From NCBI GenBank assembly GCA_029260345.1, contig JAJDDK010000006.1, forward strand, positions 62,001 through 126,000: 64,000 nt of DNA. The letters are read 5' to 3'. Each line of letters opens with the position of its first letter. The first letter of the stretch is position 1. The notes under the pieces were generated by a model. It made no database searches and had not been told where the DNA came from. It saw only the letters and a list, made by a program, of their open reading frames with translations. Positions 44,079-53,441 of the stretch are shown here, in pieces. Source of the stretch: Phycisphaerales bacterium. Lineage in GTDB: Bacteria > Planctomycetota > Phycisphaerae > Phycisphaerales > UBA1924. Position numbers and translations under genes: made by a program.

Positions 44079-45416
44079 ATGCGATTGTGTTTGAATTTTG
44101 TCTTCCGATTCACTGTCGTCGCGATGCTCGTGTCGTCGACTGCGATTGTCGCGTCGTCGCCGGTCGCGGCTTCGGTCACGATCGTTCGCTGCGGCGAATT
44201 GCTCGCTGTCCCTGGGCAGGATTCGATTCGCAACGCAACCGTCGTTATTGAAGATGGTGTGGTGCGGGAAGTGATCCCGCGCTTCGTCGACGAGTTGTCG
44301 ATCGAGGGCGGCCGCGATGCGGAGATCGTCGATCTCTCGGATCGATTCGTGCTTCCGGGCTTGATTGATTGCCACACGCACATCACGTTTGAGATGTCGC
44401 CGCTGGCGGCGCTCAATTTCGTTCAGAACAGCGAAGCGGACGTCGCCATCGATGGGGTGGTGTACGCCAAACGCACTCTGGACGCGGGCTTTACGACGAT
44501 TCGCAACGTTGGCTCATGGGGCGATACGGCCTTTGCGCTGCGCGACGCGATCAATGCGGGCGATGTGCCGGGGCCGCGAATCCTGTGCGCCGGTCGTGCG
44601 ATCACGCCGACGGGCGGGCATGGTGATGTGCATGGATATGTTGAAGGCTTGTTTGGCATTCCGACGGAGATTCAGGGCGTGGCTGATGGCGCGGATTCGT
44701 GCCGCAAAGCGGTGCGAGCTCAGATGAAGCGCGGCGCCGATCTCATCAAGATCACAGCGACCGGCGGTGTGCTGTCCCGCGTCGGCGCTGGCGTGGAGCA
44801 GCAGTTCTTCGATGATGAGCTTGAGGCGATCGTTGAGACGGCGCACCTGCTGGGGATGAAGGTCGCTGCGCATGCGCACGGCGTGAACGGAATCAACGCA
44901 GCGCTGCGCGCGGGTGTGAACTCCATCGAACATGGTTCATATCTCGATGACGAATCCATCAGCCTGTTCCGAGAGCATGGAGCGTACTACGTGCCCACGC
45001 TGATGGCGGGCGAAGCGGTGGTGAACGCGGCGAACGAGAATCCGGACTATTTCATCCCCGAAGTGAAGGCCAAAGCGACAGCCGTCGGGCCGGTAATGAT
45101 GGAAAACTTTGCCAAGGCGTATCGGGGCGGGGTGAACATCGCATTTGGAACAGATTCCGCGGTCAGCCCGCACGGCGACAATGCTCGTGAATTCGAGTTA
45201 ATGGTTGACGCGGGAATGAGTGCTTCCGACGCGATTGTCACGGCCACGATCAATGCGGCAGCGCTGTGTGGGCTTGGCGACGAAGTCGGCACGATCGAGG
45301 CTGGCAAGAAAGCTGACCTGATCGCCGTCGCTAGTGATCCGCGTCAGAATGTTTCGCACCTTCGCGATGTTTCGTTTGTCATGCGAAATGGTGTCGTCTA
45401 CGTAGATACACCGTGA
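44079..45416 (+). CDS. Exported metal-dependent amidohydrolase (imidazolonepropionase/prolidase-like)
   Basis: 445 aa from ATG 44079, chosen by AAGGAGG at 44065-44071. It has a signal peptide (...SSPVAAS). The amidohydrolase metal site is complete: DCHTHITFE, a probable carboxylated lysine in LIKITATGGVLS, KVAAHAHG, SIEHGS and FGTDSAVSPHG. Such enzymes (Xaa-Pro dipeptidase or imidazolonepropionase types, carboxypeptidases) cleave small peptides or cyclic amides. Substrate is unknown. The C-terminal region follows the usual GTIEAGKKADLIAV pattern. Confidence 0.9.
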   Translation: MRLCLNFVFRFTVVAMLVSSTAIVASSPVAASVTIVRCGELLAVPGQDSIRNATVVIEDGVVREVIPRFVDELSIEGGRDAEIVDLSDRFVLPGLIDCHTHITFEMSPLAALNFVQNSEADVAIDGVVYAKRTLDAGFTTIRNVGSWGDTAFALRDAINAGDVPGPRILCAGRAITPTGGHGDVHGYVEGLFGIPTEIQGVADGADSCRKAVRAQMKRGADLIKITATGGVLSRVGAGVEQQFFDDELEAIVETAHLLGMKVAAHAHGVNGINAALRAGVNSIEHGSYLDDESISLFREHGAYYVPTLMAGEAVVNAANENPDYFIPEVKAKATAVGPVMMENFAKAYRGGVNIAFGTDSAVSPHGDNAREFELMVDAGMSASDAIVTATINAAALCGLGDEVGTIEAGKKADLIAVASDPRQNVSHLRDVSFVMRNGVVYVDTP

Positions 45417-45419
45417 GTC

Positions 45420-45707
45420 ATGAGTCAGATGATGCGCATTCTGATTTGGTCAGGCGCACTGCTGGCCATCGTGCTGCTTGCGGCCGGCGCTTTGGCGTTA
45501 TTGCGACGTCACATTTTCGCCGGCCAGCGCGATCAAACCGGCGGGTTCATTCCGCTGCATGAACTGCGCGACATGCATAAACGCGGTGAACTTGACGATG
45601 TTGAATATGAACAGTTGCGTCGAGCTTCGCTCGAGGGATGGGGGGTTTCGACAGGCGCCAATGGAAATGCCGCATCTCGAGCGTCCGGAAGGACCGAAAA
45701 CGAATAA
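45420..45707 (+). CDS. Small membrane protein with SHOCT-like tail
   Basis: 95 aa. One N-terminal transmembrane helix (LIWSGALLAIVLLAAGALALL), split here for reading, is followed by a cytoplasmic segment LHELRDMHKRGELDDVEYEQ, which resembles the short SHOCT-type oligomerisation motif. It starts 3 bp after the amidohydrolase stop. Small proteins of this type often assemble at membranes; no role is assigned. Confidence 0.7.
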   Translation: MSQMMRILIWSGALLAIVLLAAGALALLRRHIFAGQRDQTGGFIPLHELRDMHKRGELDDVEYEQLRRASLEGWGVSTGANGNAASRASGRTENE

Positions 45708-45926
45708 AATGCGGATGATTCTGGCTCATTTGCCACGTGTCTTGAAAGAACTTGGGACGGACGTAGACATGGCGGTTGCGGTCGGCAATCCTTGACGTCT
45801 GGGCTGGGATTTGGACTCGCCGGTTGGGCCATTGGGGTGCAGCGGGCGGGGTCTTAAGCCGATAGCAGGATCGAACGTGCGCGTCCCTCGCCGGGCGCCT
45901 CACCACATACGTACAATGGGGCACGC

Positions 45927-47279
45927 ATGTCCAAGAATCGAAACGAAGACGACCATGACATCACTGCCGCCGGAACCACCGGCGGAAGCGGCAGCGACGG
46001 AAGTGACGGCGGTGACGGCGGTTTCCGCGGCCGTCGCGTGACCACGTGCTCCTTCTGCGGCAAGAACTCGCGCGAAGTCGGCCCCATGGTTGAAGGGCCG
46101 AGCGATGTCTATATCTGCTCGAATTGCACGGAGTTGTGCCAGAACATCTTCAAGCAGGAGCGCCGCCGCGTGAGCAGCGGACGCCCGATGTTCAACACGA
46201 TTCCCTCGCCGCGCCAAATGAAGGAATTTCTCGATCAGTATGTGATCGGGCAGAGCCAGGCGAAGAAGACGCTCTCGGTCGCGGTGCACAACCACTACAA
46301 GCGGTTGACGCAGATCGAGAACGAGAACTCACCAGTCGAACTGGACAAGTCAAACGTCCTGATGATCGGCCCGACGGGTTGCGGCAAGACGTTGCTGGCC
46401 CGCACGCTCGCTCGCATTCTGAACGTGCCGTTCGCCATTGGCGATGCGACGACGCTCACCGAGGCGGGCTATGTCGGCGAGGATGTCGAGAACTTGCTCC
46501 TGAAGCTGCTGCAAGCGGCGGACTACGACCTCGAATCCGCGCAGCGCGGCATCATTTACATCGATGAAATCGACAAGATCGGCCGCACGACGCAGAACGT
46601 GTCAATCACGCGCGACGTGTCGGGTGAAGGCGTGCAGCAGTCGCTGTTGAAGATGCTCGAGGGGACCACGGCGAACGTGCCTCCGCAAGGCGGGCGCAAG
46701 CACCCCGAGCAGCAGTACATCCAGATGGACACGACGCACATCCTGTTCATCTGCGGCGGCACCTTTGTCGGCCTTCCGGAAATCATCAAGCGGCGCTTGG
46801 GCAAGCGACAGATTGGATTCGCGTCCATGGCGTCGCACCAGGATTCGGCGCAGGAAACGGGCGAGGTCTTGGCGCAGGTCACGCCGGACGACCTATTGCA
46901 GTACGGGATGATCCCCGAATTGCTCGGGCGTTTGCCGGTGTTGACGCCGCTGGCGCCGCTGGGCGTGAGTGCGCTCGTTCGCGTCCTGACGGAGCCGAAG
47001 AACGCTCTGATCAAGCAATATCAGCATATGTTCAGCCTTGAGGGTGCCACGCTGACCTTTACGGACGATGCGCTGCAGGCCATTGCCAAGAAGGCCATGA
47101 TTCGCGAGACGGGCGCCCGAGCGCTGCGAGCGGTGCTTGACGAGATCATGATCGAGCTGATGTACGAATTGCCGGATCTGGACAACAACGGCGCTGAATA
47201 CGTCATTGATCAGGCCGTCGTCGAGAACCGGACGTCGCAGCTTGAGGACCTTCGGGTGCAGCGGAAAGAGTCGGCCTGA
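45927..47279 (+). CDS. clpX: ATP-dependent Clp protease ATP-binding subunit ClpX
   Basis: AAA+ unfoldase feeding ClpP. The 450-aa protein has the N-terminal zinc-binding domain ([14 protein letters not shown]...CSNCTELC), Walker [16 protein letters not shown], Walker [10 protein letters not shown], the pore-loop region [13 protein letters not shown], the ClpP-docking loop RQIGFAS, and sensor 2 [10 protein letters not shown] glycine/serine-rich, DG-repeat N-terminal extension (about residues 14-34) precedes the zinc domain. ClpP is not encoded nearby, so it must be elsewhere. Confidence 0.97.
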   Translation: MSKNRNEDDHDITAAGTTGGSGSDGSDGGDGGFRGRRVTTCSFCGKNSREVGPMVEGPSDVYICSNCTELCQNIFKQERRRVSSGRPMFNTIPSPRQMKEFLDQYVIGQSQAKKTLSVAVHNHYKRLTQIENENSPVELDKSNVLMIGPTGCGKTLLARTLARILNVPFAIGDATTLTEAGYVGEDVENLLLKLLQAADYDLESAQRGIIYIDEIDKIGRTTQNVSITRDVSGEGVQQSLLKMLEGTTANVPPQGGRKHPEQQYIQMDTTHILFICGGTFVGLPEIIKRRLGKRQIGFASMASHQDSAQETGEVLAQVTPDDLLQYGMIPELLGRLPVLTPLAPLGVSALVRVLTEPKNALIKQYQHMFSLEGATLTFTDDALQAIAKKAMIRETGARALRAVLDEIMIELMYELPDLDNNGAEYVIDQAVVENRTSQLEDLRVQRKESA

Positions 47280-47318
47280 AATCCCTCGCTGAGTTGACCA
47301 TTCCACAATCAAGCCTAT

Positions 47319-47347
47319 CGTCCCGGCGCGCAGGAGCGGCCGGGACG
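47319..47347. other. Strong hairpin between clpX and the RND adaptor gene
   Basis: Perfect 9-bp arms CGTCCCGGC (47319-47327) and GCCGGGACG (47339-47347), loop of 11 nt. No T-run follows, so it is not a clear intrinsic terminator; it may slow or end transcription by other means, or protect the 3' end of clpX mRNA. Confidence 0.5.
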
Positions 47348-47441
47348 CCGCATGGATTCCTGCCGCAACCGGGTCGATCGGCGCCGGTTTCAGAGGTCAT
47401 GCAGCGACGCGCCCCGGCGTCGCACCGGGGATGGTCAATTG

Positions 47442-48572
47442 ATGCATCGCTTGCTTGCCGTTTGTCTCTTCGTCAGCGTTCTGGGTGATGTGGCGGTTGC
47501 GCAACCTTCGGGTGGTCCGCCTCCCGCGAATGTTGTCGTCGACGCCGCTCGTTTGGATGTGATTGAGCCGCGTCGTGAAGTGACGGGTGAATTGCGCGCG
47601 CTGCGGCGCGCCACGCTTGCGACGCAGCAGCCGGGTCTCGTGATGGCCGTCGAATTTGAAGAAGGTGATCGCGTTGAGCATGGCGCTCCGCTGCTTCGAC
47701 TCGACGACACGTACGCAAAGATCGAACTCGAACAAGCGAAGAGCCGGGTCGATTCAACGAAGGCCGTGGTTGCCGCGCGGGAAGCCCAGGTCGTTCGAGC
47801 CAATCGAGATCTCGCGAGCCTTCGGTCTCTTGGTGATTCAGCGACGGAAAAAGAAACACTTGATGCGCGATCTGATGTGATTGTGGCGGAAGCGCAGCTT
47901 GGTCAGGCGAAATCGGATCTGCTCGCCGCCGAAGCCGCGGTGCAGCTTGCCGAACAGCGCTTGGGGGATATGACGCTCCGTGCGCCTTTCACCGGAAGTG
48001 TCACACACAAAATGACCGAGGTCGGCCAGTGGGTCGGCATTGGTGATGACGTGCTTGAAATTGTGGACATCAGCGTGGTGGACGCCTGGCTGGATGTGCC
48101 AGAGGCATTCCTGTCGCGACTGGAACTCGACGGTGTGGATGCGCAGATTCGCTTGCGCGCCACAGGTGAAGTGTTCTCGGCGCCGGTGTCGGCCATTGTG
48201 CCGGATGCGGATCGACTGTCGCGGCTGTTTCCGGTCCGCGTGCGGCTTGACAATGCAGAAGGGCGTTTGCGCCCGGGCATGAGCATCGTTGGTCTGGCGC
48301 CGACGGGGGCGCGAAAGGAAATGCTCACGATCCATAAAGACGCGCTGCTTCGCGATGACGCAGGGGCGTTTGTCTATTTTGACGCCGGTGGCGCCGCCGG
48401 CGCTGCGCGGGTTCGTGTTCTGTTTGCGGCCGGCGATCGCCTCGTTGTCGAATCACCGGCGCTGCAGGCGGGGACGAATCTCGTCATCGAAGGCAACGAG
48501 CGTTTGTTTCCGGGTCAGCCACTCAGCATCGTCGGATCCAGCGGGAATTCGACGGCGAGCCTGGGAGGCTGA
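47442..48572 (+). CDS. RND efflux adaptor (membrane fusion protein)
   Basis: Periplasmic adaptor linking the pump to an outer-membrane channel. From ATG 47442 it is 376 aa with a signal peptide (...VLGDVAVA-Q). Sequence shows the lipoyl-like half (ATQQPGLVMAVEFEEGDRVEHG), a coiled-coil hairpin (LEQAKSRVDSTKAVVAAREAQ, in part), the second lipoyl half (MTLRAPFTGSVTHKMTEVGQW) and a beta-barrel domain. The upstream frame to 47352 is rejected for lack of a signal peptide. The pump gene starts 3 bp after the stop. Confidence 0.9.
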   Translation: MHRLLAVCLFVSVLGDVAVAQPSGGPPPANVVVDAARLDVIEPRREVTGELRALRRATLATQQPGLVMAVEFEEGDRVEHGAPLLRLDDTYAKIELEQAKSRVDSTKAVVAAREAQVVRANRDLASLRSLGDSATEKETLDARSDVIVAEAQLGQAKSDLLAAEAAVQLAEQRLGDMTLRAPFTGSVTHKMTEVGQWVGIGDDVLEIVDISVVDAWLDVPEAFLSRLELDGVDAQIRLRATGEVFSAPVSAIVPDADRLSRLFPVRVRLDNAEGRLRPGMSIVGLAPTGARKEMLTIHKDALLRDDAGAFVYFDAGGAAGAARVRVLFAAGDRLVVESPALQAGTNLVIEGNERLFPGQPLSIVGSSGNSTASLGG

Positions 48573-48575
48573 TGC

Positions 48576-51500
48576 ATGGACATTGTCCGATTCTCCATCA
48601 GCAAGCCCGTCACCGTCGCGGTCGGCGTAATTTTGATTTTGATGTTCGGTTTGATCGGGCTGGGCGCGATCCCCGTGCAGCTTTCGCCAAACGTGGACGA
48701 GCCGGTGATCAGCATCACCACCGGCTGGCCGGGACGCAGCCCCGAAGAAATCGTCGATCAGATCACGAAAGAGCAGGAAGAGGTTCTCAAGAATGTTGAA
48801 AACCTCAAGTCCATGCGCTCGACGACAAACGAAAACGGCGCCACTCTGGCGCTGGAGTTTTATCTTGGCACCAATATCGACCGGGCGCGGCAGGACGTCT
48901 CTGACGCGCTGCGACGCGTGCCGGACTATCCGCAGGACGTGACCGAGCCGGTGATTCAGGCCACTGAAGGGCGTGATGAGAACGCCATCGCCTGGATCAT
49001 GATTGAAGTGCCGCTTGAAATTCAGAAGCAATACCCGGATTTCGAAATCGAGACGCTTCAGGATGACCTAGACCGGGAAGTGAAGCCGTATCTTGAGCGC
49101 ATCGCCGGTGTCGCCAAAGTCAACATTTTCGGCGGTCGGCCTCGCGAGTTGCGCGTGCTGGTGGATCCGGTCGCGCTCGCGCAACGTGGCATCACGTACG
49201 GTGAACTGATCACGGCGCTGCGAAGCGAGAATCGCAACGTCGCCGCGGGGTCTGTGCCAGAAGGCAAACGCGATTTTCGTGTGCGCGTGATGGGGCAGTA
49301 CACCTCGCCGGAAGAGGTGCTGCGCACGGTGATTACGTATCGCGACGGCAAGCCGGTGCATGTCTCCGACGTTGCGAATGTGGAGCTTGGCTATACGCGG
49401 CAACGTGGGTTTGTGCGATCGGTCAATGGCAACTCGCTCGCCATGAACGTCATTCGCCAGACGGACGCCAACGTCATGGACCTGATGTCGGACCTGCGGG
49501 TTCGGCTGGCCGAGATTCAAACGGACATCATTCCGAAGCTGCATCCTGAGGTCGGGCCGCACATCCAGTTGCGCCAGGTGTACGACGAAACGATTTACAT
49601 TCAGTCCGCCATCAGCCTCGTGACGCAGAATCTTTGGATCGGCGGCGCGATTGCCGCATTGGTGCTCTTGATATTCCTGCGGTCGTTTGTCGCCACCGGC
49701 GTCATTGCGATGGCGATTCCGATTTCGATCATCGGGACGTTTCTCGTGCTGTTGGCGCTTGGGCGCACACTCAACGTCGTATCGCTCGCAGGGCTGGCGT
49801 TTGCCGTCGGCATGGTGGTGGACAACGCGATCGTGGTGCTCGAAAACATCGATCGCCGGCGCGCCATGGGTGAAGGGCCGATGACGGCGGCCTATCGCGG
49901 CGGGCGCGAAGTGTTTGGCGCCATCCTTGCCGCGACGCTGACCACGGTTGCTGTGTTCATCCCGGTCTTGACGATTGAAGAGGAGGCGGGGCAGCTCTTC
50001 CGTGATATTTCACTGGCAATCGTCGCTTCCGTGACGCTTTCGCTGATTATTTCAGTGACGGTGATTCCAGCGGCGTGCGCGCTGTGGCTGCCGGCGCACA
50101 CGCGCGGGAAGACGGCTTTTCGTCGCGCGTTCCAGAGTTTGTTCGGATTGGCGCCGCTCTTTGCGCGTCTGGTCAATCTGGGTGGCAACGTCATGTTGTG
50201 GCTGATGACCGGGTGGCGCGCCTGGACGCTGCGACCGGCGATCATTGTGCTGATGACTGCGGCGAGTTTGGTCGGCGCTTTCAAGCTGATGCCGCCGCTG
50301 GATTATTTGCCTGCAGGAAACCGAAATCTCGTGTTCGGCGGGTTGCTCATTCCTCCCGGGTATTCGTTTGACCAGATGACGCTTATTGCGGACCGAATCG
50401 AAGCGGGATTGCGGCCGTACTACGAAGCGGGTCTTGAAGGTCAGGAGGCGGTGCAGGCGCTCCCTCCAATCGTGCAGCGGAGCTACACCGGTGAGCCCGT
50501 CAAGCCGTTTGATCCGGTGCCGGTGGAGAACTACTTCATTGGATCGTTTGGCGGCGGCATGTTCATTGGCGCCACGAGTGGCGTTCCGGACGTCGTGATT
50601 CCGATCGGGCAGCTCGCGACGAACTCGATGGGCAGCATTCCCGATGCGTTCGGCGGCGCCAGTCAGGCGTCGTTGTTTGGGCGAGGCATCGGCGGCGGCA
50701 ACTCGATCAATGTTGAAATTTCCGGGCCGAATCTTGATCGGGTGAACGCCGCGGCAGAAATGATGCTTGGTCTCGCCGGGCAGCGTTATGGATTCGGTGA
50801 TGTGCGCCCGGACCCGGCGAACTTCAATCTCGCGCAGCCGGAATGGCAGGTGCGCCTCACCGACGTTGGCCTCGAACTCGGATTGCGCCCGGACAATGTG
50901 GGGCAGGTCGTGCGCGGGCTCGTCGATGGCGTGTTCGTCGCGGACTACAGCCACAATGGCGAGAACGTGGACATGGTCGTGTTGCCGGTGGGCGGGCGGC
51001 TGGAGAACAAGGAAGACATTCGCAATATCCCGATTGTGACGCCGCAGGGAAGTGTGCTTCCCGTTGATGCGCTGGTCGAAGTGTCGCCCGCGCAGGCGCC
51101 GCAAGCGATTCAGCGCATCGAAGAGTTGCCGAGCGTGACCGTGCGCGTGACGCCCCCGACGGGCGAAGCGCTGGAAACGGTCATGCGCGACATTCGCACG
51201 CATGTGATCAAGCCCGCAGAAGAAGCCGGGATGCTCGACTCCACGATGCGGGTGCGCCTCGAGGGCACGGCGGCGAAGCTTGACATCGTTCGCGCTTCGC
51301 TGATCGGTCGTCCGCACCTGGATGGCAATTTGGCGCCGTGGCAACGCGCGGTGGCGATGTTCGCGGCGGTGGTTGCAGTGATTGGCGCTTTGGTGGGAGT
51401 GTTCGCGCTGATTCGATCATTTCGGCAGCATGAGCCGCGATTCGCCTATGGCGCGGTCGGTGCGCTGCTGCTCGGGCTGGTGCTGGGCGGCGTCATGTTC

Positions 51501-52178
51501 CTGTTTGGTTCGGCGCCGGAACTCATGACAGCGCGCATGGTGTGGGCGCTGATGGTGACGTACCTGCTGATGTGCGCGCTGTTTGAGAGCTTTCTGTATC
51601 CGCTCGTCATCATGTTTGTCGTGCCGCTGGCGATTGTCGGCGGGTTCATTGGTTTGAAGATCGTGCATGAGCGTTCGGTCTCGAATCCGGTGCTGGCGCC
51701 GCAAAATCTTGATGTGCTGACGATGCTCGGGTTTGTGATTCTGATCGGCGTGGTCGTCAACAACGCGATTTTGATCGTGCATCAGGCGCTGAACTTCATG
51801 CGCGGCTTCACCGGTGATGAGGATCAAGCGGAACCGATGCCGCCGCTGGAAGCGATTGCGGAATCCGTGCGCACGCGCATGCGGCCCATCTTCATGAGCG
51901 CGCTGACCAGCGTGGGCGGCATGCTTCCACTCGTGCTGTTCCCCGGCGCCGGGTCGGAGCTCTATCGCGGTCTGGGTTCGGTCGTCGTCGGCGGACTGCT
52001 GATGTCGACCATCTTTACGCTGGTGCTGGTGCCGCTGCTGTTCAGCCTGGTGTTGCAGATGGCGGATGGTTTGCGTTCGGCGCTTCGAAAATCGCCCGCG
52101 ACGGCTTCGATTGCATTGCCGGGAATCGCCAAGACCCCGGATGCACCGACGCCCGAGCGTGAACTTGAACCGGTCTAA
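48576..52178 (+). CDS. RND-family multidrug efflux pump (HAE-1/AcrB-like) with extra membrane segments
   Basis: Proton-driven inner-membrane exporter. GGGAGG at 48563-48568 sits 7 nt before ATG 48576. Family features: KPVTVAVGVILILMFGLIGL first helix, SPEEIVDQITKEQEEVL, AGLAFAVGMVVDNAIVVLEN (proton-relay helix 4), TSVGGMLPLVLFPGAG near the end. At 1200 aa it is longer than the usual 1020-1050. Part of the excess is residues of about 916-985, which contain two extra hydrophobic stretches (VAMFAAVVAVIGALVGVFAL and AVGALLLGLVLGGVMFLF) just before the normal helix 8. Substrate unknown. It forms an operon with the adaptor; no outer-membrane channel gene is nearby. Confidence 0.93.
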   Translation: MDIVRFSISKPVTVAVGVILILMFGLIGLGAIPVQLSPNVDEPVISITTGWPGRSPEEIVDQITKEQEEVLKNVENLKSMRSTTNENGATLALEFYLGTNIDRARQDVSDALRRVPDYPQDVTEPVIQATEGRDENAIAWIMIEVPLEIQKQYPDFEIETLQDDLDREVKPYLERIAGVAKVNIFGGRPRELRVLVDPVALAQRGITYGELITALRSENRNVAAGSVPEGKRDFRVRVMGQYTSPEEVLRTVITYRDGKPVHVSDVANVELGYTRQRGFVRSVNGNSLAMNVIRQTDANVMDLMSDLRVRLAEIQTDIIPKLHPEVGPHIQLRQVYDETIYIQSAISLVTQNLWIGGAIAALVLLIFLRSFVATGVIAMAIPISIIGTFLVLLALGRTLNVVSLAGLAFAVGMVVDNAIVVLENIDRRRAMGEGPMTAAYRGGREVFGAILAATLTTVAVFIPVLTIEEEAGQLFRDISLAIVASVTLSLIISVTVIPAACALWLPAHTRGKTAFRRAFQSLFGLAPLFARLVNLGGNVMLWLMTGWRAWTLRPAIIVLMTAASLVGAFKLMPPLDYLPAGNRNLVFGGLLIPPGYSFDQMTLIADRIEAGLRPYYEAGLEGQEAVQALPPIVQRSYTGEPVKPFDPVPVENYFIGSFGGGMFIGATSGVPDVVIPIGQLATNSMGSIPDAFGGASQASLFGRGIGGGNSINVEISGPNLDRVNAAAEMMLGLAGQRYGFGDVRPDPANFNLAQPEWQVRLTDVGLELGLRPDNVGQVVRGLVDGVFVADYSHNGENVDMVVLPVGGRLENKEDIRNIPIVTPQGSVLPVDALVEVSPAQAPQAIQRIEELPSVTVRVTPPTGEALETVMRDIRTHVIKPAEEAGMLDSTMRVRLEGTAAKLDIVRASLIGRPHLDGNLAPWQRAVAMFAAVVAVIGALVGVFALIRSFRQHEPRFAYGAVGALLLGLVLGGVMFLFGSAPELMTARMVWALMVTYLLMCALFESFLYPLVIMFVVPLAIVGGFIGLKIVHERSVSNPVLAPQNLDVLTMLGFVILIGVVVNNAILIVHQALNFMRGFTGDEDQAEPMPPLEAIAESVRTRMRPIFMSALTSVGGMLPLVLFPGAGSELYRGLGSVVVGGLLMSTIFTLVLVPLLFSLVLQMADGLRSALRKSPATASIALPGIAKTPDAPTPERELEPV

Positions 52179-52180
52179 AT

Positions 52181-53392
52181 TCAGTCCGCGTAATTGAGCG
52201 GTAGACAGACGAACCCATCCGGGCCGGGCTTGGCGAGCACATGCACACGCAGTTTGGTGTTGAGCAAGTGGCGCGCTTCGGCAGGAGAATCGGTGAACAG
52301 GTGAAGCGCTGCGTCTGCATCTGGCGCGCGCAAGGCCGGCTCCGCCTTCGCAAGAAGCTTTGCGTGATCCTTCGCCCATGACTCGACGGCGAGCAACGCG
52401 CCGATTTGATCGACGCCCCCGTCAGTCAGAGCATGAAGTTCACCGGTGAGGCCGGCGGCGAGTTCCACGCTCTCGTGATACGGACAGCGTGATTCGATCG
52501 CGATGACGCTTGGCAGGCGGCCGGCCAGATTCGACGGCTGGGCGAGAATGGCCGGCGCCTCAGAAATGACAGTCTCAGGATTCGAAACTGGCTGCGGCGT
52601 TGGCGCCGGAGCCGCGACGACCGTCTCGGGGCTCTGTTTGCTCGGCGTCTGAAGCCGATCGACCAGCGCGCTTGCTGATTCATTGAAAGGCGCGCGATAG
52701 ATCGTCGTTCGCGCCACCGGGCCGATGCGATGCACACTCGGCGCTTGCGTCAGCGCGCCATCCATAAATGTGCTGACGGCGCGGCGCAATTGTTCAATCG
52801 CCCGATCCGCCACAGAAGCGTCCGCCCCCATGATGGCGGCGCGAATCTGTGTGCTCCGTTCGAGCCTGGCGTCGGCGCCGAGGGATTTCAGGGTTTGGTA
52901 CGCCGCGACGATGGCGGCGTCATCGGCGCCGGTGAGCACGGTGATCGCGTCGGTTCGAATAAAAGGCGTCTCGCCGAAGGCGTCGGTCCGGTCAAGACGC
53001 AACAAGACGCGGCGGGTGATTGACTGGATGGTTCGAACGGCGTCATCAATGGTCGTCGCTCGGGGGGCGGCGTCTGTTTCGCCGATGATTTCGATGCTAA
53101 GTTCACCTTCAGCGGTACGAATCAGCGCGATCGGCTCGTCTTCGACTGCAGCGACGGCGCCTGCATACTGCGCGACCCACGCCGACGCCGCGCCGGGCAG
53201 GTGCCCGAGCGTGACCAATTCAAAGAATTGTCGTGACGTTTGCGGCTTCGGCGGCGCGGGCTGCGACGGCAACGCCGCGGGCGTTTCGCCGAGGAACAAC
53301 TCGGCAATCGCGTCGTATTCGGATTGATCGGAGTTTGCGCGGAACGGATCGCGCAGGGAATTGTGAGGCTCGATGTCGGCGCCGCGAGACAT
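52181..53392 (-). CDS. Hypothetical protein, putative partner of the ParA-CBM48 ATPase
   Basis: 404 aa; start ATG 53392 chosen because GGAGG (on the minus strand, 53401-53405) lies 8 nt upstream. The segment ITVLTGADDAAIVAAYQTLK, followed by DARLERSTQIRAAIMGA, resembles the C-terminal half of MinD/FlhG ATPases, but no Walker A is present. The following linker (about 250-330) is P/A/T-rich, then a conserved-looking C-terminal domain (CPYHESVELAAGLTGELHAL...LLAVESWAKDHAKLLAKAEP). It begins 49 bp after the ParA gene. Function is unknown and the MinD-like reading is tentative. Confidence 0.7.
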   Translation of the reverse strand: MSRGADIEPHNSLRDPFRANSDQSEYDAIAELFLGETPAALPSQPAPPKPQTSRQFFELVTLGHLPGAASAWVAQYAGAVAAVEDEPIALIRTAEGELSIEIIGETDAAPRATTIDDAVRTIQSITRRVLLRLDRTDAFGETPFIRTDAITVLTGADDAAIVAAYQTLKSLGADARLERSTQIRAAIMGADASVADRAIEQLRRAVSTFMDGALTQAPSVHRIGPVARTTIYRAPFNESASALVDRLQTPSKQSPETVVAAPAPTPQPVSNPETVISEAPAILAQPSNLAGRLPSVIAIESRCPYHESVELAAGLTGELHALTDGGVDQIGALLAVESWAKDHAKLLAKAEPALRAPDADAALHLFTDSPAEARHLLNTKLRVHVLAKPGPDGFVCLPLNYAD

Positions 53393-53441
53393 GGACGGAT
53401 CCTCCGTCATTGTGTGCTGAATCACAGTATCGAACTCATGT

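Noticed and set aside
45708-45926. Small gene such as clpP remnant between the SHOCT-like protein and clpX
   Set aside because: No frame over 40 codons with protein-like content or SD.
49068-49562. Long antisense frames across the RND, NrdJ, GspD, carA and priA genes
   Set aside because: High-GC third-position bias makes long shadow frames; they lack motifs, and the opposite frames are known families.
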